Assembly: GCF_018130765.1 (NCBI RefSeq)
Contig: NZ_JAFCJZ010000004.1
Location: 62,001-126,000, forward strand
Length of the DNA: 64,000 nucleotides
Direction: 5' to 3'
From: Bradyrhizobium iriomotense
Lineage (GTDB): Bacteria > Pseudomonadota > Alphaproteobacteria > Rhizobiales > Xanthobacteraceae
Made by a program: the position numbers and the translations under genes. Below the pieces are notes generated by a model. That model saw only the letters and a program-made list of their open reading frames with translations. It searched no databases and had not been told where the DNA came from. Of the stretch, positions 25,240 through 33,366 are shown piece by piece. Each line of letters starts with the position of its first letter. Positions within the stretch are counted from its first letter, which is position 1.

Positions 25240-26064
25240 CTAATCCAATCCCGCCCGCTTCGCCGGCTTCTGCACCTGCGTCTTCGGTACCGTCACATCA
25301 GGCAACGCCTCGCGCACGATCTCGGCCGGGGCCGGCGCATCCGCCGAGACCGTCTCCGCGCGCACCGGGGCCACCTTCATCTCGCCGAGACGGGCGCGAA
25401 CCTGCGCGGTGAGGCCGGGATAGGAGGCGACCGGAGTGAAGTCGGCCGTCTGGTCGTTGCCGACGCGGATGCCGGTATAGGCGACAAGGCCGTCGCTGGT
25501 CGCAATCACGTCGCCCGCCTTCAGCGAAGAATCGAGCGCGAGATCGACCGGGGCAAGGCCGACCGGCTCGCGGCCATTGCAGGTGCAATCCGAACGCAGC
25601 GCCTTGCGATAGGCGAACGCATTCTCGCTGTCGGCGTAGCGCTCGCCGGTCTGGGAATAGGCACCGTCGATGGAGGAGCCGAAATAGACCTTGGTTGCGC
25701 TGGCGGGACAGAATGCCTGACACATCTGCGCGGGCGAGACGAGGCCGCGCATCAGCGGAAAATATTTGCCGTCACAGCTGCGCACGCAGAAGGCAGGTCC
25801 CGAGCCGCCGGCTGCGGCCGAGCGTGTCGGCGGCACATATTGCGGGGTTGCGGCATTCTGCTGGCCGGTGAAGGGATCGGTGTAGGAGTTCGCCTGCTGC
25901 GGTACCTCGCGCTGCGGCCGCTGCTGTTGCATCCCGCCGAAGAAAAAGTCGAACAGGCCCTCCGCCGAAACCGGGGCGGGAGCCGCGAGCAGCGGAGCTG
26001 CAAGCATGGCGGCCACAAGCATCGCGCGACGCCGCCGGCGCGCATGGGACATGACTGTACGCAA
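25240..26064 (-). CDS. DUF2865 secreted protein
   Basis: 274 residues. An Arg-rich start and hydrophobic stretch (RRRRRAMLVAAMLAAPLLAA) form a signal peptide with cut near SAEG (about 34). A Gln-rich linker follows, then the DUF2865 core: FCVRSCDGKYFPLMRG, CQAFCPASATKVYFGSSID and RKALRSDCTCNG, with six conserved cysteines likely forming disulphides in the periplasm. The Lys/Pro/Val-rich C-terminus is low complexity. The family is restricted mainly to Rhizobiales and has no known function. Confidence 0.88.
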   Translation of the reverse strand: MRTVMSHARRRRRAMLVAAMLAAPLLAAPAPVSAEGLFDFFFGGMQQQRPQREVPQQANSYTDPFTGQQNAATPQYVPPTRSAAAGGSGPAFCVRSCDGKYFPLMRGLVSPAQMCQAFCPASATKVYFGSSIDGAYSQTGERYADSENAFAYRKALRSDCTCNGREPVGLAPVDLALDSSLKAGDVIATSDGLVAYTGIRVGNDQTADFTPVASYPGLTAQVRARLGEMKVAPVRAETVSADAPAPAEIVREALPDVTVPKTQVQKPAKRAGLD

Positions 26065-26269
26065 TGCTTACTCCACCCGACGCTACTGAACCGGCTGGGA
26101 CCATCAGATCTCAGCACATGATTCACCATAAAGCGGGATGGTAAATGAGCAGTTGCGCGGAGGCGGTTTCAAGACGAGGTGGTGGCCTCTTTAAGGCCGG
26201 GCGCAGCTTTGGGCGGATGGTTGCTTCCGGGGCACACTGAGGCATGACGGCGAAGGATGTTTCGCCGCC

Positions 26270-26833
26270 TCAAGCCTTCAAGAACTCCGACGCCTTGTAC
26301 AGCGAGCGGAACGGCAGGCCGGCCGCGCCGAAGGTGTCGGTGGCGCCTTCCTCGCGGTCGACCATGGTCAGCACCAGCACCACTTCGGCGCCGGTCTCGC
26401 GCACGGATTCCACGGCCTTCATCGCCGAGCCGCCCGTGGTGGTGACGTCCTCGACGATCACGACGCGCTTGCCGGCGAGAGTCTCGCCCTTGGGCAGGCC
26501 TTCGATCGCGAGCTTGGCGCCGTGCTCCTTCGGCTTCTTGCGGACGAAGAAGGCGGCGATCGGATGGCCCTTGATCCAGGAGATCTGCGCCAGCGCGCCA
26601 GCGAGCGGCACCGCGCCCATCTCAAGCCCGCCGATGAAATCGAGCTGATCGTCCTTCAGCGCCTCATAGGTCAGCTCGGCCAGCAGCGTCGCGCCCTCGG
26701 GATCGAGCATGGTCGGCTTGAGGTTGAAGTAGAAATCGCTCTTGCGGCCCGACGCGAGCGTCACCTCGCCACGGCCGAATGAGCGCCGGCGGATGATCTC
26801 GAACAGGCGGGCGCGGGAAGCGGATTTCGACAC
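26270..26833 (-). CDS. pyrE: Orotate phosphoribosyltransferase
   Basis: 187 residues from GTG 26833, which has GAGGGA upstream; a further in-frame ATG at 26893 would add 20 residues with no counterpart in the family. The type I PRPP-binding motif is [15 protein letters not shown]; the orotate side shows [15 protein letters not shown] and [11 protein letters not shown], the flexible catalytic loop. It joins orotate and PRPP to give orotidine monophosphate in pyrimidine synthesis. Single gene, divergent from the GST gene. Confidence 0.96.
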   Translation of the reverse strand: MSKSASRARLFEIIRRRSFGRGEVTLASGRKSDFYFNLKPTMLDPEGATLLAELTYEALKDDQLDFIGGLEMGAVPLAGALAQISWIKGHPIAAFFVRKKPKEHGAKLAIEGLPKGETLAGKRVVIVEDVTTTGGSAMKAVESVRETGAEVVLVLTMVDREEGATDTFGAAGLPFRSLYKASEFLKA

Positions 26834-27036
26834 GGCGGTCCCTCGAACAGCGTTTTTGGAGGAGGCGGAATTTATCCGCGACGGCCGCGACATTCCAGTG
26901 GGGGCAGGGCCCGCAAGACCACCGTCAACAGGGCATCGCCCGCGGCGATCGGACAGCCACCATGCCCGACCGCTGGTTGAAAGACCGCGATGTCCTGGGC
27001 TAGTGGGATGCCAGCAATGCGGGAAGGAACAGCCAC

Positions 27037-27663
27037 ATGACCATCGAGCTCCACACCTGGAATACGCCGAACGGCCGGAAAATCTCGGTCGCGCTGGAGG
27101 AGATGGGGCTGCCCTACAAGGTGATCCCGGTGAACATCGGCAAGGGCGAGCAGATGGCGCCGGGGTTCCTCAAGCTCTCGCCCAACAACAAGATTCCCGC
27201 GATCGTCGACCCCGAGGGCCCGGACGGCAAGCCGGTCAGCATCTTCGAATCCGGGGCGATCCTGCTCTATCTCGGTGAAAAGACCGGCAAATTCCTGCCG
27301 AAATCGCTCAGCCAGCGCATCCCGGTCTATGAATGGCTGATGTGGCAGATGGGCGGCTTCGGCCCGATGCCCGGCCAGGTGCACCATTTCATCGCGCTCG
27401 AGAACGAGCAGGACCGCGCCTATGGCCTGAAGCGCTACATGGCCGAGACCCGCCGGCTCTACGCCGTGCTCGACCGCCGGCTCGAGGGGCGCGACTTCGT
27501 CGCCGGCGACCTCTCGGTTGCCGATTTTGCCATTTTGGGCTGGGCCTGGCGCCACCCTCGCCACAAGGTTGATCTGGCCGACTTCCCCAACGTCAAGCGC
27601 TGGTATGAGGCCCTGATGGCCCGGCCGGGAGTGAAGCGCGGGATGGAGGCCAAGCTGGATTAA
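27037..27663 (+). CDS. Glutathione S-transferase
   Basis: 208 residues. The N-terminal thioredoxin-like domain has [20 protein letters not shown], where the Thr-Pro-Asn-Gly run is typical of the YfcG/Nu-class bacterial GSTs that use an Asn or Thr to bind the glutathione thiol, and the cis-proline region NNKIPAIVD with [14 protein letters not shown]. The C-terminal helical domain holds [16 protein letters not shown], the N-capping box of the class. Likely a disulphide reductase or conjugating enzyme in the cytoplasm; substrate unknown. Confidence 0.93.
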   Translation: MTIELHTWNTPNGRKISVALEEMGLPYKVIPVNIGKGEQMAPGFLKLSPNNKIPAIVDPEGPDGKPVSIFESGAILLYLGEKTGKFLPKSLSQRIPVYEWLMWQMGGFGPMPGQVHHFIALENEQDRAYGLKRYMAETRRLYAVLDRRLEGRDFVAGDLSVADFAILGWAWRHPRHKVDLADFPNVKRWYEALMARPGVKRGMEAKLD

Positions 27664-27665
27664 GC

Positions 27666-27807
27666 TCTCTTCTCCCTCGCCCCGTTCTTACGGGGAGAGG
27701 GTTGGGGTGAGGGGCCTCTCTCCGCACGCGAGATCGCAGTGGGACCTGTACCCCCTCACCCGGATCGCAAGAGCGATCCGACCTCTCCCCGCAGGCGGGG
27801 AGAGGTG
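27666..27807. repeat. Dispersed palindromic repeat, family R4
   Basis: TCTTCTCCCTCGCCCCG, CGGGGAGAGGGTTGGGGTGA on the left and CCCCCTCACCCGGATCGC, ACCTCTCCCCGCAGGCGGGG on the right. It lies between the convergent GST and LysE genes, where it may serve as a two-way terminator. Confidence 0.85.
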
Positions 27808-27816
27808 AAACAAGCC

Positions 27817-28452
27817 TCACACCTTCTTCGCTTCCACGGCCATCCGCACCGCGAGCCCGGCCAGCACGGTGCCCATCAGCCAGCGCTGCACCAGCATCCA
27901 GCTCGGCCGGCTCGCCAGGAACAGCGCGATCGATCCTGCCGCGAGCGCGATCATCGCGTTGACGCTGACGCTGATCGCGATCTGGATCGCGCCCAGCACT
28001 ACCGACTGCGTCAGCACGCTGCCGGCGGCGGGATCGATGAATTGCGGCAGCAGCGCCAGATACAGCATCGCGATCTTCGGGTTGAGCAGGTTGGTGACGA
28101 AGCCCATCGCGAACAATTTGCGCGGGCTGTCGATGGCGAGCTTCTTCACCAGGAACGGCGAGCGTCCGCCCGGCTTCACCGCCTGCCAGGCGAGCCACAA
28201 GAGATAACCGGCGCCGGCAAAGCGCAGCGCGTCATAGGCGAAGGGAATGGCGAGCAGCAGCGCCGTGATGCCGAACGCTGCGCACAGCATGTAGAACACG
28301 AAGCCCAGCGCGACGCCGCCGAGCGAGACGATGCCGGCCGCAGGCCCCTGCGTGATCGAGCGCGAGATCAGATAGATCATGTTCGGCCCGGGCGTGAGCA
28401 CGAGGCCGAGGCAGACGAGGGCGAAGCCGAGCAGGGCGGACGTGTGGGGCAT
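27817..28452 (-). CDS. LysE family amino acid exporter
   Basis: 211 residues with six predicted transmembrane segments. The family signature is the loop after TM1, LVLTPGPNMIYLISRSITQG, followed by GIVSLGGVALGFVFYMLCAA. The conserved NLLNPKIAMLYLALLPQF in the middle is also typical. Members (LysE, RhtB/RhtC) export amino acids or derivatives by proton exchange across the inner membrane. Substrate not determinable; no regulator of the LysG type is adjacent. Confidence 0.92.
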   Translation of the reverse strand: MPHTSALLGFALVCLGLVLTPGPNMIYLISRSITQGPAAGIVSLGGVALGFVFYMLCAAFGITALLLAIPFAYDALRFAGAGYLLWLAWQAVKPGGRSPFLVKKLAIDSPRKLFAMGFVTNLLNPKIAMLYLALLPQFIDPAAGSVLTQSVVLGAIQIAISVSVNAMIALAAGSIALFLASRPSWMLVQRWLMGTVLAGLAVRMAVEAKKV

Positions 28453-28554
28453 GGGCGAACCGGTGCGGGAGATGCAGAGGTTCTAATATGCGTGGTCCGG
28501 CGAGGCCATCGCGCAATTGCTCGGAGGACAATTCGATTCCCGCATCTCTCTAGC

Positions 28555-28647
28555 GTCGTCCCGGCGAAGGCCGGGACCCATACCCCCAGGGAGAAGTTGT
28601 GGCGCGAGATCGTAGTTGGCAATCTTCGCCAAATTTCTCCCTGTGGT
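28555..28647. repeat. Left part of a palindromic repeat (family R5) split by an IS element
   Basis: GTCGTCCCGGCGAAGGCCGG, then ACCCATACCCCCAGGGAGAA, a short inner palindrome (CGATCGTAGTTGGC region) and TTTCTCCCTGTGGT. The right end is at 30020-30058. Without the element the two parts make one hairpin of about 130 bases whose ends (GTCGTCCCGG / CCGGGACGAC) pair. Confidence 0.85.
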
Positions 28648-28722
28648 GATGGGGTGGACGGCCCCCTACGGCATCAGTGTGCCAGAATGGGGTTGTCACA
28701 CACTCATTCACAGGAGCCGTCC

Positions 28723-29760
28723 GTGAGCCAGATTATCCGCATTGGGATGGATACGTCGAAGTATATTTTCCAATTGCATGGGGTTGATGCGTCAGAGCGG
28801 GTGGTGCTGCGCAAACGGCTCAGCCGGAAGGCGATGCTGGAGTTTTTTGCCAAGCAGCCGCCGACGGTGGTGGTGATCGAAGCTTGCGGGGCCGCTCACC
28901 ACTTGGCACGGGAGCTCGGCAGGTCGGGACACACGGTCAAGCTGATTGCGCCGCAGCTGGTGAAGCCCTACGTGCCGCGCAACAAGAACGACGGGCGCGA
29001 TGCGGAAGGGCTATGCGAGGCGGCGAGCCGGCCGCGGATGCGGTATGTGCCGGTGAAAACGGCGGAGCAGCAGGCCGCACTGATGCTGCTGGGCGTCCGC
29101 GAGCAACTGGTCGTGCGCCGCACGCAGCTCTCCAACACGATCCGCGGGCATGCGGCAGAGTTCGGTTTGATCGCGGCCAAGGGGCTGGACAAGCTCGCCG
29201 CGTTCCTGACGGCCATCGGGCATGACGAGCGTGTGCCGCCGCTGGCCCGCGAGCTGTTTACGATGCTGGCTCGCCAATATGAACAGGTGCAGGTCGAGCT
29301 GAAGGCGGTCGATGCCAAGCTTGTGGCCTGGCATCGTGCCAATGCCGTGAGCCGGCGTCTGGCGCAGATCCCGGGGATCGGTCCGGTCACGGCGGCGGCG
29401 CTGGTGATGAAGGCGCCCGACCCACACGCCTTCCGCTCGGGGCGGCTGTTCGCAGCTTGGCTCGGCCTGACGCCGAGGGACCATTCCACTGCGGGAAAGA
29501 CCCGGCTCGGCAAGATCACCCGGGCAGGTGATGAGAGATTGCGTCAGCTGCTCGTGGTCGGGGCAACCTCGGTGGTGAAGGTGGCCAAAACCAAAGATCG
29601 CGGGCCTCGCTGGCTGATCGAGCTTCTCAAGCGCAAGACGCCGAAGCTTGCCGCAGTGGCACTGGCCAACAAGATGGCTCGCATCGCCTGGAAACTGATG
29701 ACCACGGGGGAAAGCTACGATAGCGCGCGGATCGATGCCCAAATGGCTGTTGCCGCGTAG
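28723..29760 (+). CDS. IS110/IS1111 family transposase (DEDD)
   Basis: 345 residues from GTG 28723, preceded by CAGGAG at 6 bases; the beginning VSQIIRIGMDTSKYIFQLHG matches IS1111 members. The N-terminal RuvC-like domain keeps the DEDD residues: Asp in GMDTSK, Glu in VVIEACG, and Asp pair in KNDGRDAEGLCEA. The C-terminal Transposase_20 domain has the helix-hairpin IPGIGPVTAAALV and the conserved serine in TPRDHSTAGKTRLG, the probable recombinase nucleophile. No frameshift or stop is seen, so the enzyme may be active. Confidence 0.96.
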   Translation: MSQIIRIGMDTSKYIFQLHGVDASERVVLRKRLSRKAMLEFFAKQPPTVVVIEACGAAHHLARELGRSGHTVKLIAPQLVKPYVPRNKNDGRDAEGLCEAASRPRMRYVPVKTAEQQAALMLLGVREQLVVRRTQLSNTIRGHAAEFGLIAAKGLDKLAAFLTAIGHDERVPPLARELFTMLARQYEQVQVELKAVDAKLVAWHRANAVSRRLAQIPGIGPVTAAALVMKAPDPHAFRSGRLFAAWLGLTPRDHSTAGKTRLGKITRAGDERLRQLLVVGATSVVKVAKTKDRGPRWLIELLKRKTPKLAAVALANKMARIAWKLMTTGESYDSARIDAQMAVAA

Positions 29761-30016
29761 TTGAGAGATTCGGCCGGCCGGCGTCCGCCGCCCGAACCGG
29801 AGCTGCAGGAGCAGAGGAGATGGTGTGATCGGTCGACCCGAGACGCGAGCAAATCCGTGGGACCCATTGGCCGTAAAAGGTCGCAGCGGTGATTGGAACT
29901 CGTGTTGCGGAAACCATCTTGGCCAGCGGCTACAGAGCTGCACCTACAGGCCGCACATATGGATGCAAGCGATCCGATCAGACCTCACAAAGCTCTTGTG
30001 CCACGGGGGCCGTCCA
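29761..30016 (+). ncRNA. Candidate bridge RNA / seekRNA region of the IS1111 element
   Basis: In IS1111 elements the guide RNA is known to lie between the transposase gene and the right end, and this stretch has no gene. GGGACCCAT (29859-29867) is the exact reverse complement of the first nine bases of the right target flank (30020-30028). CAGCGGT (29884-29890) matches the left flank CTGTGGT at 5 of 7 positions. CCATC (29914-29918) is complementary to the element's left tip GATGG, and CACAT (29954-29958) equals its right tip. The order is the same in both loops. Exact RNA ends and fold are not determined. Confidence 0.55.
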
Positions 30017-30019
30017 CAT

Positions 30020-30058
30020 ATGGGTCCCGGATCAGCGCTGCGCTTGTCCGGGACGACA
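30020..30058. repeat. Right part of the IS-split palindromic repeat (family R5)
   Basis: ATGGGTCCCGGATCAGCGCT followed by GCGCTTGTCCGGGACGAC. It pairs with the left part at 28555-28647 and lies just beyond the polA stop. Confidence 0.82.
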
Positions 30059-30068
30059 CCAGAGGCTC

Positions 30069-33000
30069 CTAATGCGCCTCGTCCCAATTGTTCGCCGCGC
30101 GCGCGTCGACATGCAGTGGCACCGAGAGCAGCACGGCCGGGAACGGCGCGTCCTGCATGACGTGCTGCACGACCGGCAGCGTCGCTTCGACCTCGGCGTC
30201 CGGCACCTCGAAGATCAGTTCGTCATGCACCTGGAGCAGCATCTGCGCCGAGAGTTTCTTCTCGGCGAGCGCGTCCTCCACCCGCGTCATGGCGCGGCGG
30301 ATGATGTCGGCGGCGGTGCCTTGCAGCCGCGCGTTGATTGCGGCCCGCTCGTTGAAGGCGCGCACCGAGGCGTTCGAGGCCTTGATGTCGGGGTAGTGGC
30401 ACTTGCGGCCGAACAACGTGGTGACGTAGCCGTGGCTCCGGCAGAAATCGCGCGTCTCGTCCATATAGGCGCGGATGCCGGGGAAGCGCTCGAAATATTT
30501 CTTGATGTAGGCGGACGCCTCCTCGCGCGCGATGCCAAGCTGGTTGGCGAGGCCGAACGCCGAGATGCCGTAGATGATGCCGAAATTGATCGCTTTCGCA
30601 CGGCGGCGGATCTCGCTCGGCATGCCCTTGATCGGCACGCCGAACATCTCGGAGGCCGTCATGGCGTGAATGTCGAGCCCGTCGCGAAACGCCTGCTTCA
30701 GCACGGGAATGTCGGCGATCTCGGCGAGCAGCCGCAGCTCGATCTGCGAATAGTCGGCGGAGACTAGCTTGTGCCCTGGCGTCGCGATGAAGGCGCGGCG
30801 GATTTTTCGGCCGTCCTCGGTCCGCACTGGAATGTTCTGCAGGTTCGGCTCGTTCGACGACAGCCGTCCCGTCGTGGTCGCGGCCAGCGCGTAGGTCGTG
30901 TGCACGCGATGCGTCTGCGGGTTGACATAGGTCGGCAGCGCGTCGGTATAGGTCGATTTCAGCTTGGAGACCTGGCGCCACTCCAAAATCTTCTTCGGGA
31001 AGTCGTGGCCCTGCTCGGCGAGATCATCGAGCACCTGCGCGGTGGTCGACCAGGCGCCGGTTTTTGTCTTGGTGCCGCCGGATAGTCCCATCTTGCCGAA
31101 CAGGATGTCGCCGATCTGTTTCGGGCTGCCGACATTGACCGGTTCGCCCGCGATCTCCTGGATCTCGGCCTCGACCCGCGCGGCGGTCTGGGCGAAGTCG
31201 CCTGATAGCCGCGACAGCACCTGGCGGTCGATCGAGATGCCGCGCCGCTCCATCCGCGCGAGCACCGACACCAGCGGCCGCTCCAGCGTTTCGTAGACCG
31301 TGGTCATGTGCTCGGCAACGAGGCGCGGCTTCAGCACGCGCCAGACGCGCAGGGCCATGTCGGCGCCTTCCGCGGACAGCGGTGCGGCCTTGTCGATAGG
31401 GACCTGGTCGAAGGTGATCTTGCCCTTGCCGCTGCCGAGCAGCTCGCTCTCCTTCAGCATGGCATGGCCGAACCAGCGCTCGGACAGCGAGTCGATCTCT
31501 TGCGAACCGCGACCGGCATCGAGCACGTAGGAAATCAATTTCGCATCGTCGGTGTTGCGCAAGGTGATGCCGTGCTGCGCCAGCATCACGGCGGCGAATT
31601 TGACGTCGAAGCCGATCTTGAGAATGCCCGGCGATTCCAGCACCGGCCGCAACGCTTCGATCGCATCGCTATGCTTGACCTGGTCGGGCGCAAGGCCGGC
31701 GTCGAACAGGCCGCCGTCGCCGCCGGACTGCTTGTGCGCCAGCGGCACATAGCAGGCTTCGTTCGGCGCCAGCGCCAGCGCGATGCCGCAGAGATCGGCC
31801 TGCATCGGATCGATGGAGTTGGCCTTGATGTCGAGCGCGACATGGCCGGAATCGTGGATGCGCGCGATGAAGGCGTTGAGCTCCTTCAGCGACGTGATCG
31901 CCTGGTACTTACTGCGATCGACCGGAAGCTTGCGGAGCGCTTCCTCACGCGCCGCGGCGAGCGAGATCGGCGCGCCCTTGAGGCTCGCCGACTTGTCGCC
32001 TTTGTCGCCGCCGGTCGCGGCCGCCGCCGGAGCGGCGAAAAGATCGCCTGACGTCTCGGACGATGTTGCTCTCGCCGCGCCGCCGCCGGCTTTGGCGGCG
32101 CTGCTATTGCTCGCATCGGCATCGACATTGGCAGGATCGATCTGCGAATAGTCGGCGACGCGACGCGTCAGCGTGGTGAATTCCATCGCCTTCAGGAACG
32201 CGATCAGCTTGCGCGCATCGGGCTCGTGGACCGCGAGGTCGTCGAGAGGCACCTCCAGATCGACCTTGTCGTCGAGCAGCACCAGCTTGCGCGAGATCCG
32301 GGCCTTCTCGGCATTCTCGATCAGCGCCTCGCGCCGCTTCGGCTGCTTGATCTCGGTGGCGCGGAACAGGAGTTGCTCGAGGTCGCCATATTCGACGATG
32401 AGCTGCGCCGCGGTCTTGATGCCGATTCCGGGAACGCCCGGCACGTTGTCGGTGGAGTCGCCGGCCAGCGCCTGCACCTCGACCACCTTCTCCGGCGGCA
32501 CGCCGAACTTCTCGATCACCTCGGGGATGCCGATGCGACGATCCTTCATGGTGTCGTACATGACGATCTTGTCGTTCACGAGCTGCATCAAATCCTTGTC
32601 GGAGGACACGATGGTCGTGTGGGCACCGCGATCGGACGCCTGCCGCGCATACGTCGCGATGAGGTCGTCGGCCTCGAAGCCGCCCTGCTCCAGGCAGGGC
32701 AGGTCGAAGGCGCGCACGGCCTCGCGGATCAGCGCGAATTGCGGAATGAGATCGTCGGGCGCCGGCGGCCGGTGCGCCTTGTACTCGGGATAGATCTTGT
32801 TACGGAACGTCACTTCCGACTTGTCGAACACGATGGCGAGATGCGTCGGCCGGTTGTCGGCGGGCATGTCGCGGAGCAGCTTCCACAGCATGTTGCAGAA
32901 GCCGAGCACGGCATTGACCTGCAAGCCGTCGGACTTGCGGTTCAGCGGCGGCAGCGCGTGATAGGCGCGGAAGATGTAGCCGGAACCGTCGACCAGGAAG

Positions 33001-33149
33001 ATGTGATCGCCCTTGCCGGCCGCCTTGGCCGCGACCGATTTGGCAGCAGCTGTCGCAGCAGCGGGCTTGACGTCGGCGGCCTTTGGCGCGGCCTTGGTGT
33101 CAGCTTTGGCGGAGGTCTTCGGGGATGGCTTCGGCGATGTCTTGGGCAT
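30069..33149 (-). CDS. polA: DNA polymerase I, proofreading domain degenerate
   Basis: 1026 residues, about 100 longer than E. coli Pol I, partly because of a Lys/Ala/Pro-rich N-terminal tail (1-46) and an Ala/Ser-rich linker (about 345-385). The 5' nuclease is intact (IFLVDGSGYIFRAYHALPPL, GFEADDLIATYA, VSSDKDLMQLV). The polymerase motifs are intact: A SADYSQIELRLLAEI, B RRRAKAINFGIIYG, C LLQVHDELIFEV. In the 3'-5' exonuclease domain, motif I reads LDIKANS where DTETDS is expected (Glu lost), motif II reads GFDVKFAAVM (Asp lost) and motif III reads LSAEGADMAL (Tyr and Asp lost). It probably has no proofreading. Nick translation and repair roles should remain. Confidence 0.97.
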   Translation of the reverse strand: MPKTSPKPSPKTSAKADTKAAPKAADVKPAAATAAAKSVAAKAAGKGDHIFLVDGSGYIFRAYHALPPLNRKSDGLQVNAVLGFCNMLWKLLRDMPADNRPTHLAIVFDKSEVTFRNKIYPEYKAHRPPAPDDLIPQFALIREAVRAFDLPCLEQGGFEADDLIATYARQASDRGAHTTIVSSDKDLMQLVNDKIVMYDTMKDRRIGIPEVIEKFGVPPEKVVEVQALAGDSTDNVPGVPGIGIKTAAQLIVEYGDLEQLLFRATEIKQPKRREALIENAEKARISRKLVLLDDKVDLEVPLDDLAVHEPDARKLIAFLKAMEFTTLTRRVADYSQIDPANVDADASNSSAAKAGGGAARATSSETSGDLFAAPAAAATGGDKGDKSASLKGAPISLAAAREEALRKLPVDRSKYQAITSLKELNAFIARIHDSGHVALDIKANSIDPMQADLCGIALALAPNEACYVPLAHKQSGGDGGLFDAGLAPDQVKHSDAIEALRPVLESPGILKIGFDVKFAAVMLAQHGITLRNTDDAKLISYVLDAGRGSQEIDSLSERWFGHAMLKESELLGSGKGKITFDQVPIDKAAPLSAEGADMALRVWRVLKPRLVAEHMTTVYETLERPLVSVLARMERRGISIDRQVLSRLSGDFAQTAARVEAEIQEIAGEPVNVGSPKQIGDILFGKMGLSGGTKTKTGAWSTTAQVLDDLAEQGHDFPKKILEWRQVSKLKSTYTDALPTYVNPQTHRVHTTYALAATTTGRLSSNEPNLQNIPVRTEDGRKIRRAFIATPGHKLVSADYSQIELRLLAEIADIPVLKQAFRDGLDIHAMTASEMFGVPIKGMPSEIRRRAKAINFGIIYGISAFGLANQLGIAREEASAYIKKYFERFPGIRAYMDETRDFCRSHGYVTTLFGRKCHYPDIKASNASVRAFNERAAINARLQGTAADIIRRAMTRVEDALAEKKLSAQMLLQVHDELIFEVPDAEVEATLPVVQHVMQDAPFPAVLLSVPLHVDARAANNWDEAH

Positions 33150-33239
33150 GGCCGCAATGTATGAATTTTTGCGGGGTTTGACAGCCTTGGGAGGGGGATT
33201 TTTGGCTTGCGGATGCCGCTATCCCCACTGTCGTTTCCC

Positions 33240-33353
33240 GTATCCCCCCGCTGTCATTCCCCGCGAAGGCGGGGAATCCAGTACGCCGCGGCTTCTCGGC
33301 TGAATCACTGGCGTCTCGGCGTACTGGGTCGCCCGGTCAAGCCGGGCGACGAC
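33240..33353. repeat. Dispersed palindromic repeat, R5-related (ATTCCCCGCGAAGGCGGGGAA)
   Basis: GTCATTCCCCGCGAAGGCGG, then CAGTACGCCG and its inverse CGGCGTACTG, then GTCGCCCGGTCAAGCCGGGCGAC. It fills most of the 217-base gap between polA and the acyltransferase, both on the minus strand. Confidence 0.8.
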
Positions 33354-33366
33354 ACCGAGAGCGCAG

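Larger units (their letters stand above)
28648..30019 (+). mobile_element. IS1111-subgroup element of the IS110 family, intact
   Basis: 1372 bases. Inverted repeats TGGACGGCCCC (28655-28665) and GGGGCCGTCCA (30006-30016) are subterminal, 7 bases from the left end and 3 from the right, the arrangement typical of the IS1111 subgroup. Joining the flanks CTCCCTGTGGT (to 28647) and ATGGGTCCCGG (from 30020) rebuilds CTCCCTGTGGTATGGGTCCC, which mirrors the other arm of the same repeat (GGGACCCATACCCCCAGGGA). The ends are therefore well defined and there is no target duplication. It holds one full transposase gene and about 256 bases of non-coding DNA at its right end. Confidence 0.92.

Noticed and set aside
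29761..29943. Antisense open frame extending past the transposase
   Set aside because: It mirrors the transposase and the non-coding end of the element; the candidate guide RNA explains the stretch better.
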